A DNA stretch of 64,000 bases from Leucaena leucocephala (GCA_037074615.1 CM073558.1:1479501-1543500); one strand, 5' to 3'; numbered from the stretch's first letter, positions 12,607 through 25,117 are shown. The notes: generated by a model not told the origin, from the sequence alone. A program made the numbers and translations.

Positions 12607-13453
12607 CACTATTATAAAAAAAAACTTATAACGATGGTTAAAATTAACCTTTTACAATAGTTTTGAGAGCGCCATAAATTATACATGTGTTGTAAGTGTA
12701 CATTCTCACTGCAATTTTATAATTGCCATTAAAGATAATAATTTATAGCGATTCTCATGAAATTGTTGTTAATTGATTGAATGTTTTTTTTTACTTTCTT
12801 TGACTTACATCCACCTTAGTCACATTCATCAAAAGTATCATATCACATCTAGAGAGAGAGAAAAATCAAATATATGGTGAAGGAATTCAAGATCCATAAA
12901 CTTCTTATATTAAAGTTTTTTGAGTACCTTCCAACAAAATTAATATGCCAACACTCACTGTTAGCCACAACGGTCAGCTTCACTAAAAAGTTAAGAATAT
13001 GATAAAAAAATTAAAGATCTAGAAAAGAAAGTTACAGATCTAGTATAAAGGTTAAAGATTTATAAAGTTTTTGCTATTAAAGTTATTTAACCTAATGATG
13101 TATTACAATTTATAAATAACAAATAAAAATGATAACGATAAGCTTTTGTCACATGAAGAAGTTAAACGGTAATTTATAACTTTTATAGTAGAAAATGTCA
13201 TTAACGATTGATACGGGTACTGAAATTAAGAGAAAAATATTAAAGAATAACTTTCATCAAAGTCTATAGTGATGAAAAAGAAATGAGATTATAAACTACT
13301 GTAAAAAGTAAAACTAAAATCATATATATAATTTTTAACATTTTGTAGGGACTTTTTACAATGATTTATATAAAAGACACGACTAAAAGTTTTTTAAATT
13401 GAATTTATTTACAAAAATATTATAGGATTTTTTCATAACAATTTTCTTATAAT
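12607..13453. mobile_element. probable degenerate non-autonomous CACTA element
   Basis: The left end reads CACTATTATAAAAAAAAAC at 12607. It is followed by a subterminal zone with recurring ACGATGGTTAAAATTAACC-, TTTACAATAG- and AGCGCCATAAATT-like motifs. Arrays of such short ACRATGG-like motifs are characteristic of plant CACTA/EnSpm ends. A matching but decayed right end, TTTTCTTATAAT, ends near 13453 without the terminal AGTG. No transposase is present. The right border and the 3-bp target duplication could not be confirmed. Confidence 0.45.
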
Positions 13454-13739
13454 CCCCATGAAATAATACCGTAATAAATAATTTTTTTAATAATATCTCT
13501 TTAATTCAAAGTAGTTTTAGACTCGATCAAAAAAATATATATAACTCAAAATATCTAGTTTACTTGTATGACTTGTTGACACTTGTTGAGTTTTGACACT
13601 GGTGTGGAAAAAAAATTAAAAAATAGTAAATTTTAAATCAAAACTATTAATAATAATATATATAATATTATAAGACATAATTCTGCTTTGATATTTATCA
13701 ATTTTAATAATATTTTTCTGTAATTTTTTCAAAACAAAA

Positions 13740-14130
13740 ATCTATGGCCAGAAAATAATTGAAGAGAGAAGATTCCCAAGAGAAGGTGCTGGAAAGTAAT
13801 TAATAGCGCGGATAAAATGGAAAGAAAGGGAGAGAGGAAGGAGAAGGGAAAACGAGAGAGGCATGCTGGGGTTGGGTTTCCCAGGGCAAGAAGAAAAGGG
13901 CATGCAAGATGGGTTTTTGCCACGCAGCAAATTTTTATTTTTTTTATATACAGAAAAGGAAATTTTTGTTTTAAAAAAAATGGTGAGATATAAATGGGAA
14001 CACATGCACAACATGATTGCTTGTGATGACAGAACTGATTGGATGAAAGGTGGCAGCAAGTGACTACGTCTTTGCATTTCATCCGGCTTATAAGTCTATG
14101 ACTACGACCCCGCGCCCTCTGATCACTTTT
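13740..14130. other. GC-richer patch without a supported gene
   Basis: This patch is clearly less AT-rich than its surroundings. Its plus strand is purine-rich at 13800-13905, and it contains GCATGC twice (13861-13905). Open frames exist on both strands, but they begin at non-ATG or unconvincing codons and encode low-complexity Phe/Leu/Ser-rich strings. I see no splice-linked coding structure. It may be a relic promoter or part of a non-coding transcript. Confidence 0.35.
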
Positions 14131-15430
14131 TTTTTTTTTTTAATATGACGGGTGTGAAGAGATATATCTTTTATATTAAAAAAATACTTATAAAATTATT
14201 TATATCCATTAATAAAATTTTTATACTGATAACTAATTTAAAATAATAATTTTATAGATTAAGATCTAATTTTTTATTTTAAAAAAAACAAGAATCTATC
14301 ATTCACTTTTAAAATGGATTATTGAATTTTGAGAAAACCATACTTTTAAATAATTTTGATAATAATTTTACTTTTTGATATAATTACAATTTTTTAAAAA
14401 GATTTTAATATAATTTTCATATGAGATTAACTTGACGATGAGAGTGAGGTGTATAATGGATGGGTTCTAGATGTGACAGGGGAAAATATTTTTTATTTAA
14501 TTTAGTTTAAATCCTTGAATAATCATAAGAACAAGAATCAAAATACACACACACAAACACAAAGGATTCACGTTAACAAATCTTAAAAACTTTATCCTTT
14601 GTTCGGTATAGACAGGGATGTAAGACTCTTTAATTTGGAAGGCAATTATTGGGTGGCAAGATTTGAAGGATTTAATTGAGATTTTGAGAATGAAAAATGT
14701 CTTGTAATCAATAATTGGGAACTGGGTGAGTTGGATCAGTCAGTTAGTGTCCTATGATTTTGTGCCTACAATCTAGATACATAAAAGCCTCAAAGCAAAC
14801 CGTGATTATCTATAATAAAAGTAGAAATAAATATATTAATTAAAAGTAATCCAAACAGGTACTTAGAGTAACATGGGAATAAGGAGAGGCTAAATAACTT
14901 TATGCTTTATTAGGTGCTCTTAAGGGCATAAGCTTCTTTTCTGAAGGAGGAGGAGATACCTCAAACATATGAAAGCAACGGTGGCTTATCATTTATGCTT
15001 TTCCATGCGCATCCTCAAAGTAAGTAAGGTCTCTCTTAGCCAAACATGGTATTTATGTATAGTGAGTGAGTCTGCTATTGATATTTTTTTTTATTAATTT
15101 ATAGCTAAGTCATTTTATATATTATTTTATAAATTATAAAATCACGGTTGAAAACATATATTGGGGTTTTAGATCATCATCGATACAAACAACTCAACAC
15201 AAATTTATTCAAATACATAATGAATTAGTAGTTGGATTTCGTAACACACACAAATATCTTGTTGTATGAATGTTCCTTAATTGGTATCTACCTTAAATGG
15301 GGAAAAAATATACTAAAGAACATTTGTTATTTATGAGCTGGCGGTCGGGCCATAAAAAACTCGCTAAAAATAGATTCCTCTCAACAGGTATAATACAATC
15401 TTGAAAGTTTGAAACACACAATTTCCTAAA
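14131..15430. other. AT-rich intergenic DNA
   Basis: No coding sequence, RNA gene or clear mobile element recognised. A short CA-rich run occurs near 14544-14563. Confidence 0.5.
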
Positions 15431-16002
15431 CTAGGGTTCATTCCAGATTGGTACAAATAATTGATTTTTGACATCATCAGTCAATGGTTGATTTGAACAG
15501 TGACCTAAAAATGAAAGGTGGAAAAGCCTGTCCCAAAGACTGCCCCTTCCATTGCGGGAAACCTCACTTTTGAGCAGAGGATAGCCTTTATTAGGATTTT
15601 GAAGACTCTGACGTTGTACTTCACAAAAGCTCATACATAATAAATTAATAACCACACCTCATCTGAGAATTACCACATGAATATTGTTTTTTCCTAATTA
15701 AAAAATAAAAAGATTACATTTTTATTAACACCAAGAAGTTCCAGCAATACTTATACCACGTAGACGTATCTGAATTCACACACAAGTAAATTAAATGTTC
15801 ACAAAAGTTTTTTTTTTTTATCAGGTAAGGGCTCGTCCACGTGCTGGGTTCCAGATGTGAGAGCAGACAGAGACTCAGGGCAAAGTAAGCAAGCAGGATA
15901 GCAATCTTCGTACAAGACAACACATGAGACCGCGCATCCCATTAATAAAGAAGACACGTTTTTTTCCAATTGATTTGTCGTCCCTTCCTCCAAGGAAACC
16001 AC
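15431..16002 (-). other. mixed-composition segment downstream of the bHLH gene, possible gene fragment
   Basis: Two blocks of non-AT-rich sequence with minus-strand open frames: 15431-15655 (74 codons) and 15799-16002 (67 codons). Upstream of the second block on the same strand there is a TATATAAAAAG string near 16055-16066. I recognise no domain, the frames lack good starts, and the second ends in a run of lysine codons. They could be a decayed gene, an unrecognised small gene, or a non-coding transcript. A G-box CACGTG lies at about 15838-15843. Confidence 0.25.
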
Positions 16003-16572
16003 CGGTCAATAGGTAAACACACACATATATAAACGGTAACAGATTCACTTTTTATATACAAAAAAATTAGGAGAAATGAGTAAAAATTCTCTGATTAAAA
16101 ATTTTACATTCTAAGAAATTTATAAAACAGATTTTCCAAAACATCATGTGCCTTTTTGAAGTGCTTGAATTGTACTCGAGATATAATTCTAAGGTGACAC
16201 AAGCAGTTGAAGAATTTTACTAATACTTTTAATCTCATGCAAAAGATCGTGGATGAATACAAGAACTTTAGCATCTAGAACTGAACAAAAAAAAAAAAGG
16301 AAACAAAGATTTTAACCATGTAGAGCTAAACTATGAAAGAAGAACATGAAGAAGACAAAAAAGAAATAAAAGAAGAGAACCTGCAACAATATTTAATAAT
16401 AACTCTGTGTATAATTGAACTTAAAATTGAGAGACATGATTCTAACTGCTAATTCCGCCTGTTGTATACCAAAATTTCTGAGGGAGCTTTTTATCAGAGA
16501 CTGATTCTGGTTCTTCTTCTTGTTCTTCTTTTCTATGTATCATATCAATGCCTATGGCTATGGGACTATATG

Positions 16573-18513
16573 TTAATGGCCGGTCAACGAAAATGGCTGC
16601 GACGAATTCGATTCGCGGGAAAATGCAGCAATCAACTTTTCTTTTGTCAGCTGCTGATCAGCTCCTTGAGGCTGGATAACGAACGTGTGCAACACGGCTT
16701 CGTTCGGGGCAGCAAGCTTCGAATCAACGACATTCACTTGGGCCCCTTTCAGCGCTCTGATCACTGTCGAAACCGGGTGGGAATTGATCGGCGATATCAC
16801 CCTCACGACGACCCCATCGTGATGTGCGTGGACTTCCACTTGAGGGAGAGATTGTTGAACATTGTTGGGATCTAATGATTGATGATCATTCGAAGTGCTT
16901 CCTCCGAAGCTGATCTCTCTTTCAGTTTCCATTGCCTTGAGTTTCGCCTGAAGCTCATTGATATAAGCAATGGCGTCTCCTAGCAAGGAGGCTTTGTCCA
17001 TCTTGGAGATATTAGGCACCACAGCTCTTAAAGCATAGAATCGTTGGTTAAGTTTGTCACGCCTTTGTCTCTCAGCTTCCACATGGTTCAGAGGTTCTTC
17101 CCTGCCGTTCGAAGGCTTTCTTCCTCGCTTCCTCGGCCGCCGTTCATCAGCCCCTCCCCCTCCCGGTGCCAGTCCCTCCCTGAATGAAGCGGCATCAACA
17201 TCAGCTTGCTCTGATTCACCACCATTTGGTCTCACAGCCGTCACAGCAGACCTGGAAGTAGCTCCTGAGAAATCAATCTGCAATGGAGCTTTCCTTTGCG
17301 GCGGCTGATTGTTATAGTTGTTAACGCGATTAACAGGGTCAAGAACCGGCACATTGCTGGTCACCGCCGACGATCTAGAAACATAAGTTTCAACAGGGCA
17401 GTTACTATTAGCTGCCGTTGTCCAACTTGAAGGATGAACACCATTCCGATGAGGATGAGGATGAAGATGAACCCCATTGGAGTGGTGATGATGATGACGA
17501 CCTTGACCTCCTCCTCCTCCTCCTAACCATGGCCTGTCCTCCATTTTCCTAATAGCAAGTTTCTCTCTGAACTGGGTGGTTCGAACCGGGTTCGTCTTGT
17601 TCAAATCCTGCCCGAAAATCTTTGGAACTACTTCAACTTTGTCAGAAACTGTTAAAACCGGAAAGATGGTAAGTTCATCTCTTTTCTCCGCCGTCACCGC
17701 AACCGGAGGAACAGTAGCAGGAGCAGGAGTCGGTGGTGGAATTGACGACTTAGCCCTTGAAAATGTAGATTCAATGGAAAACTCCGATTTGATTGCCTGC
17801 AGCAATTCTAAGTTCTCCTTCACCACCGTCACAGAACCCAGTTCCACCACTCCCATATCAGTAGGGATCAAAACGACGGTCTGGATTCCGGCGGATTTAA
17901 CCAGAAACGATCTCACGCAATAATCAACTGCAGATTTCTGTGCATTTGTGAGCCATAAATGTTTACCAGACGCAAGACACTTACCTGGACCGCCATGGCC
18001 ACGAGGGAAAGAGAAGTACATAGATGCCAGAAAGAACAACTCAGTATCAGTAACACGGTCTAATCCATGAACGTAATTGTCTTCTTCTGAACCACCAAAG
18101 GTTGCGTGAAGCTTCTGCAACACTCTCTTTCTCATCCTTTGCTGAACTTCGTCTTCCATGCGAAGACTGAGAATCGCTTTTAATCCGTCTTCTTCTGCTT
18201 CATCGGGTTCTCTGCAACACCCATCGCCCCAACCTAAGACCCATTCGCCGGATTTTGACTGGGAAATTTGCCAGAAAATGGCGTAGTTCCAGGTGAAATT
18301 CGATACGTTTGGAAGCTCCACGAGATCCGAGAGCTTCTTCTGGAGATTCTCGTCGGTCACTACGGCCATTAACAGATTATCATTTGAAACCGAGTGGTTC
18401 ACCAAGTAATCGAAAGCTCGAGCGCCGAGAACCGCCGCCACCATGTCTCGTTCGTCTTCGTTCCAAAACATACCTTCTCCTCCTACACCCACCTCAATCT
18501 TCATCGGTTCCAT
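16573..18513 (-). CDS. bHLH13: JAM2/bHLH13-like bHLH transcription factor
   Basis: Intronless gene of 646 residues. It resembles the group IIId JASMONATE-ASSOCIATED MYC2-LIKE repressors, which compete with MYC2 for G-boxes and damp jasmonate responses. The bHLH-MYC_N region spans about 18-245; its JAZ-interacting part is near 64-81 and the conserved WGDGCCREP near 95-103. A variable linker carries Gly6 (331-336) and His5 (340-344) tracts. A basic patch RPRKRGRKPSNGREE (459-473) precedes the bHLH at 474-523. The E-box-contacting residues His477, Glu481 and Arg485 are present. A C-terminal ACT-like region covers about 565-640. The ATG at 18511-18513 is chosen because the family N-terminus starts here; a second ATG is at codon 4. 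The closest match I recall is Arabidopsis bHLH13 (JAM2), though JAM1 and JAM3 are close relatives. Confidence 0.93.
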   Translation of the reverse strand: MEPMKIEVGVGGEGMFWNEDERDMVAAVLGARAFDYLVNHSVSNDNLLMAVVTDENLQKKLSDLVELPNVSNFTWNYAIFWQISQSKSGEWVLGWGDGCCREPDEAEEDGLKAILSLRMEDEVQQRMRKRVLQKLHATFGGSEEDNYVHGLDRVTDTELFFLASMYFSFPRGHGGPGKCLASGKHLWLTNAQKSAVDYCVRSFLVKSAGIQTVVLIPTDMGVVELGSVTVVKENLELLQAIKSEFSIESTFSRAKSSIPPPTPAPATVPPVAVTAEKRDELTIFPVLTVSDKVEVVPKIFGQDLNKTNPVRTTQFREKLAIRKMEDRPWLGGGGGGQGRHHHHHSNGVHLHPHPHRNGVHPSSWTTAANSNCPVETYVSRSSAVTSNVPVLDPVNRVNNYNNQPPQRKAPLQIDFSGATSRSAVTAVRPNGGESEQADVDAASFREGLAPGGGGADERRPRKRGRKPSNGREEPLNHVEAERQRRDKLNQRFYALRAVVPNISKMDKASLLGDAIAYINELQAKLKAMETEREISFGGSTSNDHQSLDPNNVQQSLPQVEVHAHHDGVVVRVISPINSHPVSTVIRALKGAQVNVVDSKLAAPNEAVLHTFVIQPQGADQQLTKEKLIAAFSRESNSSQPFSLTGH

Positions 18514-18960
18514 CAGAAATTAAAAATCACCAGCCGGAAAAAAGAAAATCTCCAGATATTCAACAACAACCCCTTGATTGATTCTTCTCACCTCTCAGAA
18601 GAGAAAATCTTCCTGGTTTCCATGTCAGTTTGAATCCAAAAACCCACATGAAGCTGCCAATCAAGATGCCCCCCAATTAGATCTCGAACATTTGAAGTCT
18701 GTGTTCAGAACCGGGATTCACATCGACAAGTTCAGAACGAAGAAGGAAGACGAGGCAATGACAGGAAAAGAGACAATAACAGTTTGAGGAAAATAAGACA
18801 TTTCGCAAAGGAGGAAAAACAGCAGGTGTTTCAGGAATAGAAAATGAAGATGAAAACGCTTTTTTGTTGTTTATATATTTTAATTTTTCCTCCTTCCTTC
18901 TAACCAAGGAGAGAAAGAAGAAGAAGAAGGAAGAGATTGTGAGAAAAATGAAATGCAATG
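18514..18960 (-). promoter_or_regulatory. 5' leader of the bHLH gene with several upstream ATGs
   Basis: Reading the minus strand upstream of the start codon there are four upstream ATGs. They are: a start-stop ATGTGA at 18723-18718; an ATG near 18690 giving four codons (MFEI); a 29-codon ORF at 18649-18560; and an 11-codon ORF at 18623-18588 overlapping the previous one in another frame. All end before the main ATG. If transcription starts upstream of about 18730, ribosomes would meet all four. The transcription start is not known, so only the 29- and 11-codon ORFs are reasonably likely to be in the mRNA. Confidence 0.45.
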
Positions 18961-20039
18961 CAACGAGTGAGAGAGGAGTGAGAAGAGAAGCTGCGGCTTA
19001 TTGCGCTCCCTAATCTAACTTGTAACTGCAACACACTGAACCATGGTCAGGTCAAACGAGGTTGAGAATTAACCAGGGTTACTAGGTTGGATGTTGAGTG
19101 CGAGTCGGAAACGTGTCCGTTTATTTCAGTTTTTTTGTTGTTTCTGTTTCCCCTTTATCATGAATCATGAATCGGTGAATCAATCAACGATCAATCTCTT
19201 GATTGATTCCGTTATAAAAAATTAAATCTTTTTTATTTATAAATTAATATCTTTAAGTTTAAATATTATTCATTTCAAGTTATATATATTATATATTTTA
19301 ATTAAATTAAAATATTTTTATCATGATTATATAATTGCCCATCAACCTTATAATTATCGTCTCCACTTATGTAAATGATCGGTTCAATTTTCACTTTCTT
19401 GCTCAAAACCGTTAAACTGGCATTATGTAATTCTTTTTGGATTTATTTATAAATATACAATATTACTAACAACAAACTATACGAGTTTACTAAAATATAA
19501 AGTTATAATATAGGAAATATATTTATTTATAAATGATTATTATAATTATAGAATTTGAATATGATATTATTAGTTAGACTAAAATAAAGAACGGATCAAT
19601 TACCTATGTTTCTAGATTTTTTAAAAGAATCTGGATAAAGTTTATTCGTGTAAAGGAACCTTATTATTATTATTCATAGCTTTTCTTTTCATTAAGGTTG
19701 TACCAGAATTTAAAAAAAAAGATATTTAATAAAGTTATAGACCAAATTTAATTGCGTTTGTTTTCTTTGACTGGGTATTTTTGGAGTTTGTTTAGTGGCA
19801 TTTTTTTTTAACTCTTTTATAAGAACTCCAATATCTGTGAAATTTGGGAAGATAATAAATTTGTGACATATTATTATATAGGTTCCTGATACTCGTGTGT
19901 AATAGTTGCACGCAATAACTTATACCCCAAGTACTGCACGTGACGTGTAGGTTGGTGAAATAAATTATCTTACATATAGGGTATGAATGAGAAAGACAAC
20001 CTATAACTAGTGTACTACTTAAAAAAATATAAATTATAT

Positions 20040-20640
20040 TTTATAATATGATGTTTGATCCTAAATTTTTTTTAATTTAAATCGTGATATTCTATTTATA
20101 TTATAAAAAATATATATAATTATAAATTTATAAAATAATATTATTTTTATATCTTCAATAATTAAATAATATTTATAATTTATTAAAAATAAGGTAATAA
20201 AAAAAATAGTAACTAAATTTTTTAATTCAATTATATATTTAAAAAATAAATATTAAAATATATAAAGATCAGATATCTGTAACATTATTATAACACTAAT
20301 AATTAAATACTTAATAAATAAAATATATAAGCAGTTTTGATATCTATATAAATATAATAATTATATTCAATACTTTAAAAATGAGTAAAAAGAATTGTTA
20401 ATTAAGAGTATAATTATAATTAGAATAAGTTAAAATAAAAAATAATACTTTAAAAAAAATAAAAAATAACATATATATATATGATCGGGTTAAATGGGTA
20501 AAGCAACATATTTTACTCAATACTATGCCTTACTTGACACTTGGCTCTATCTATTTAGGCAATTTTTTTAATTGAGCTAATCAATTTTTCTCTGGGCTCA
20601 AGTGGATGGATTGAGCCAGCAGACATTTTACACATCCTTA
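20040..20640. repeat. dispersed AT-rich repeat, related copy at the right end of the window
   Basis: The segment at about 20110-20220 (AATTATAAATTTATAAAATA onwards) matches 63835-63930 (AATTATAAATTTCTAAAATA onwards) over roughly 100 bases in the same orientation. The two copies have the same succession of ATTAAATAATAT, ATTATTAAAAATAAG-like and CAATAAAAA-like blocks. In both places a nearby segment has GGGTTAAATGGG- or GGGCGGGTTAG-type words. This looks like a shared non-autonomous transposon family; the borders are not resolved. Confidence 0.4.
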
Positions 20641-21224
20641 GTCTTATCAACAAAATATTTTTCTAATAAAATTACAGGAAAATTATTTGTTATTTTCATA
20701 ATCTATGTTCTCTACCTTTTTTATGCATCCCGGTCTATGGTGAATACCTAATTATATGTTAAGGAATGGACATTGATTTGATGGCATATAGTTTCATGAG
20801 ATAATTATTAAAAGATAATCTCTGAATGGGAAAATAAACAAAAGAAATGAAGAAAATTCAAATAAAAGACTGAAATAGATTTTTCAGCTGTCGCCCACCT
20901 TTGGGCATAAACTTATAAAATATATTTCATGCCAATTAAGGGAAAAGAACTTACTTTGCGTTCAGCTCTCTCCAACTTTGATGAGAAGGCCATGTGAATC
21001 ATTAGTTAAGCTCTTAAACAATTAACTTGCCAATTTAAATGAAAAATGTGAGTTACACAGACAAACAACATAGTATGAAAAATCTTCATCCAATAAAACA
21101 CATTTGCTTTTTATGCCAACCCAATATATATATTCCTTTTTAATAATAAATATAAAAATTAATTACTTTTTATATATATTTAAAAATTAAATAAATAAAT
21201 AAATTACAATCAAATTTAATATTT

Positions 21225-21320
21225 TAATATAAATTTATATTGTATACTCTTTATCTATATTAATCTATTAACTCTTATATTATATATAATTTTTTTATTT
21301 TTTTAATCTATCGAAAAAAA
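21225..21320. repeat. AT-rich dispersed repeat, copy 1
   Basis: Begins TTAATATAAATTTATATTGT and shares its order of blocks (TATACT, TTTATCTA, ATCTATTAACT, TTATATTA, AATCTAT, AAAAAAAGTTAAT) with copies near 50735-50835 and, inverted, near 53575-53690. Function unknown; probably a degraded MITE or the end of a larger element. Low complexity makes the alignment uncertain. Confidence 0.35.
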
Positions 21321-22819
21321 GTTAATAAGTCTAAACTTATTGAATTAATAATATAAATCAAATAATAAAGTTTTTTTATCCAATAAGTTAACAACGTTAT
21401 TAGTAAAACTCAAGATGTACGGTAGGGTGATTTTATTTGTCATAATGAATAATTCATAGATCATTAATTAATAAATAAAATTTTTACTTTCTATGATGAG
21501 TTGATCATTGATCATGAAATGATGCTATTTGAAAATGTCAAACAATTAATATTATCCTTAATTTTACTTGTCATAATGAACAGTATATTATTTATTAATT
21601 AATAGTAAATCAGTCCTAACAATTCTTACTGCAAACATCATCTAAATTTTGAAACTGGATTTTTATCTTAAATATAAAACATATATTAAATTTATCTAAT
21701 TTTTTTTGTATAAAAAAAATAATTAACCATGAGTAAGTGACAAATATTATCATTGTAACCCCAAATGGAATATTTCTTGTTCAAAGAAAAATTGGTCCAA
21801 TATTTCTAAAAAAATTGACTTTTGTTAAATCACAACATATATATGATTCCTTAGATTATTTTCATGAGCTAACAAGTACTTCAATTCTAAATATATACAA
21901 GTTAATAATAAGTTGGTTTTTGTCATTTTAATATATTTTATTTTTTATATATATTTATTTATTTATTATATTTAATTACTTTAATTATATTAATAATTTT
22001 AATTTAATTATTAAATATTATTTATTGGTTATAAAACACACTAATAACTTTTCTCAATAAGGATAAATTTCCAAAATTAATAGTATATGAAGTATGTATT
22101 ATATTTATGAACAAGATAAATTTTTTTATTTAAATCTTATATTAAATATTGAAGAAATATTATTATTTTTTAATTATTTTATTTTATTTATTTAAAAAAT
22201 ATATGAGGATTTTTTTATTTAATTATTTTTGTATTGTTTATTAGTATTGTGATTATTGTTCCACTTGGAGGAGCAAGGACGATAATGTAGAAAGCAAATG
22301 GAGTGACAAGACAAGGTGGGGTTAATTAGTTAGCAACTTGCTTGATTAATGCTAATCAATGAGCAAACCTTTGTTAGGAAAAAAGAAAACACAATCGAAG
22401 TTCCTTAATCATTAATTAATGAAATCATGATTATGTTGAAAGTTGCACAGAAAGTGTGTGTGTATGTGTGTGTATTCCTAGAAAACGAAACAGGATTAAT
22501 TTGGTTTGTTTGAGGTTTGACATAAAAAGCATTCTTATGGTTAATTAGAGACTTGATATAAAGCAGATATCTTCATAATACACAGCACATACAGGGGGCC
22601 CTGGTTCTAGTTGGAGTGTATCATAAGACGTAGAAATTGAACAATACTCCTTTTTTTCTTTTTATAAAGGTTAAAGTGTAATTTTAGTTAAGAAAATTCT
22701 ATTCAAAGCCCTTGATATCAGAATTTGTTTAGAGTAATATTATCCTAAATTTTTTTATATTGTAACAATGTCTCTTTGACAATTGTCAAAATTAAGTTTG
22801 ATCATCAATTAATCAGTGT

Positions 22820-23289
22820 GAGTGTTTGGAACTTTTTAAAACTTAGGTTTGAGTAAAACTTAGGTTTTGATAAATTTTAAAATAATCAGTTATATTTGTT
22901 TAAATATGTTGTTGGACTAAATCATTATTTAAAACTAAAATTTCAGATAAGTTAGTCAAAGTAGCTTATAGAACAGTAAAAGAGTTTATGAACTAACAAA
23001 TTACTATATTACCCATGTTTTTTCTTACATCCTTTATCATTTCTCATACTTTTTCTTATACCATCTCTCATTTATTTTCTTATATTATCTCTCATCTCTC
23101 TTCATTTAATACTGGTACATTTTTTCATAATTTATCAATAATAAAAGTACTTATAGAAATAATTATCAAAGCACTCATTTATTCAAAAATATATTTTTTT
23201 ATAAACTCTTATCCAATTTTTTTTTAAAAGCTGCTCAAAAGCCATTTTTTTATAAGCTCGTTTCTAAAATTTTATCCAAACAGTCTCAA
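22820..23289. mobile_element. MITE-like element, copy A
   Basis: About 470 bp. Its ends form a short imperfect inverted repeat around TGTTTGGA: TGAGTGTTTGGAAC at the left and the reverse complement of TCCAAACAGTCTCA at the right. The interior matches 48530-48990 in reverse orientation through several shared blocks, such as AATATAGTAATTTGTTAGT followed by CATAA-CTCTTTTACTGTT. Two copies in opposite orientation 25 kb apart, with terminal inverted repeats, point to a DNA-transposon-derived MITE. The family was not identified. Confidence 0.65.
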
Positions 23290-23389
23290 TATGTTGATGT
23301 GGTATCAATGTCATATTTTATTTTAAGTTAATATACAAACTTGTCTCGAAAGTTTTCATTTAGAAGCATTGGGTATCCAAAAATTTTGT

Positions 23390-23880
23390 TTAGGTTTAGT
23401 GTCACTCTAACAAATATCTAAATTCAATTTAACTGTTAATTTAACCAAATATGCTAAGTTAATTAATATACATGTTATTTATTTAATTATCCCCTAAGTC
23501 TTATTTATAAATAAAGAGAAGATTAAAAATATGTATCCCTCTAAGATTTGTTCTTATTAGAGTATCGCTCTTAATATACCATATTATATCAACCTCTCAA
23601 AAAAATAATATATGATAGTCTTCATCATTCACGCCTTTTAATATTTTTTGTTAGTCAAGTTACATATGTTACCTTCTATATTATTTTTTGCCCTATTTTA
23701 TGCTTAAAAAATATACCAAAATAAAATATAATATTTAGAGAGTAATAGTCTATTAACAACAAAGTTTGACTTTGAAAAAAAAATAAAAATAGATGGCAGG
23801 TGATATGTCAACTTAATATATTTAGTTAAATTAATAATTAGATTAAAATTGTATAATAGTCAGGTTAATATTAAACCTAA
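23390..23880. repeat. imperfect long inverted repeat
   Basis: The segment 23390-23480 (TTAGGTTTAGTGTCACTC onwards) resembles the reverse complement of 23801-23880 (AGGTTTAATATTAACC onwards). Shared words in order include TTAATTTAAC, AAATAT and TTAAGTT-like. The arms flank about 320 bp of AT-rich sequence. It is probably a decayed inverted-repeat transposon. Target duplications were not found. Confidence 0.4.
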
Positions 23881-25083
23881 AATAAATTTATATATACCTA
23901 GCGCTTATAAGTAAAAACTTCTTAGGTAAATTTATACTTTAATCCAAAATAAAAAATGATATAAATGCCATATAATTTGCTAATACAACATGTTAATTAA
24001 CTAATAGTTAAATTCAACTTTAGGTAACAATTACGATAATATTGTTACGTTTTAAAAATTTCTATAGCAACATTGTTCCTAAAAACTTCTAGATGCCTAG
24101 AGTTTCTTAGTAACAATTTTCAAGATAAATTTGTGCCTTACATTTTTCTAATGATACTTATGTCATTTTATAGTTTAAACTTAATGCACTTGAGAGAAAG
24201 TTTATGAAACAGGATTAGACTACTCAAACTCCCTATTTTTTTATATAAATTTATAAGCTGTCTTCCATTGGACCATATATATATTTTAAATACCTTTCAA
24301 ATTAAAGTCCTAATGTTTTATTTTTAAAAAAATGAGATAATTTTGACATCAATTTTTCACTAAAACTATAGTATAATATAAAATATAAATTTTATATTAA
24401 AATTATATTATGCATAAGCCACACAAATAGAAAGAAAAATTGTCCACAAATATACATATATATATATTTGTATAATTAATCACTTAAATACTTTATATAT
24501 TTTTCATACAAAAAATATTGTTTTTTTATACCTATCTAGGCCATCTAGTAATTTTTTTTAAATCTTATTACAACTCATTTGAATAATTGATTAATCTAGA
24601 TCAAATCTTTTTTTTAAAAGTTATTTCTTTATATATAAACATCTTTCTATAAAAAACAAACATATTTAAAATACTATTAAATATAAAATATGAGTATATT
24701 TTTTTAATAGGAATTTAAATTTTAATTAAAGTCATCCATGTTAGAGAGTCTATTTTAATAAATAAGGAATCAAAACACAATCCATCCATTTTATAATTTA
24801 GTTATTATACTTCTAAACTAAGTATCTTTGGGTGTATAAAAAGTACCAATATTTAAAAGATTTCATGAACACGAAACATCGGTAATTGAATTCAAAGAAG
24901 AAGTTAACTGATTTTTTTCCCTATCCCTGTCCACTTTGTGAAAGTAAAATCAAGAGATTTTTTTTTTTAAAAAAAACACATTTGGTTTAGATTTTGTTCA
25001 GGGACAAGTTGTCCGTAAAATACAAAAAGAACAGAGAAATCAGTCCTCGTTGGGAAACAAACGAGGGAAAGAAAGTAATGTAT

Positions 25084-25117
25084 GAATATTGAATATTGAA
25101 TATTGAATATTGAATAT
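25084..25117. repeat. 7-bp microsatellite (GAATATT)n
   Basis: Four perfect GAATATT units followed by GAATAT. Confidence 0.95.

Noticed and set aside
13729..14082. Two overlapping minus-strand open frames of over 110 codons
   Set aside because: Low-complexity Phe/Leu/Ser/Cys-rich products, non-ATG or arbitrary starts, no splice partners and no family resemblance.
18649..18670. Sequence resembling the start of miR167 (TGAAGCTGCCA)
   Set aside because: Only the first 11-12 bases agree; the rest of the mature sequence and a hairpin partner are absent.
20600..20625. TTGAGCCAGCAG resembling miR171
   Set aside because: The match stops after eight bases and there is no complementary arm nearby.
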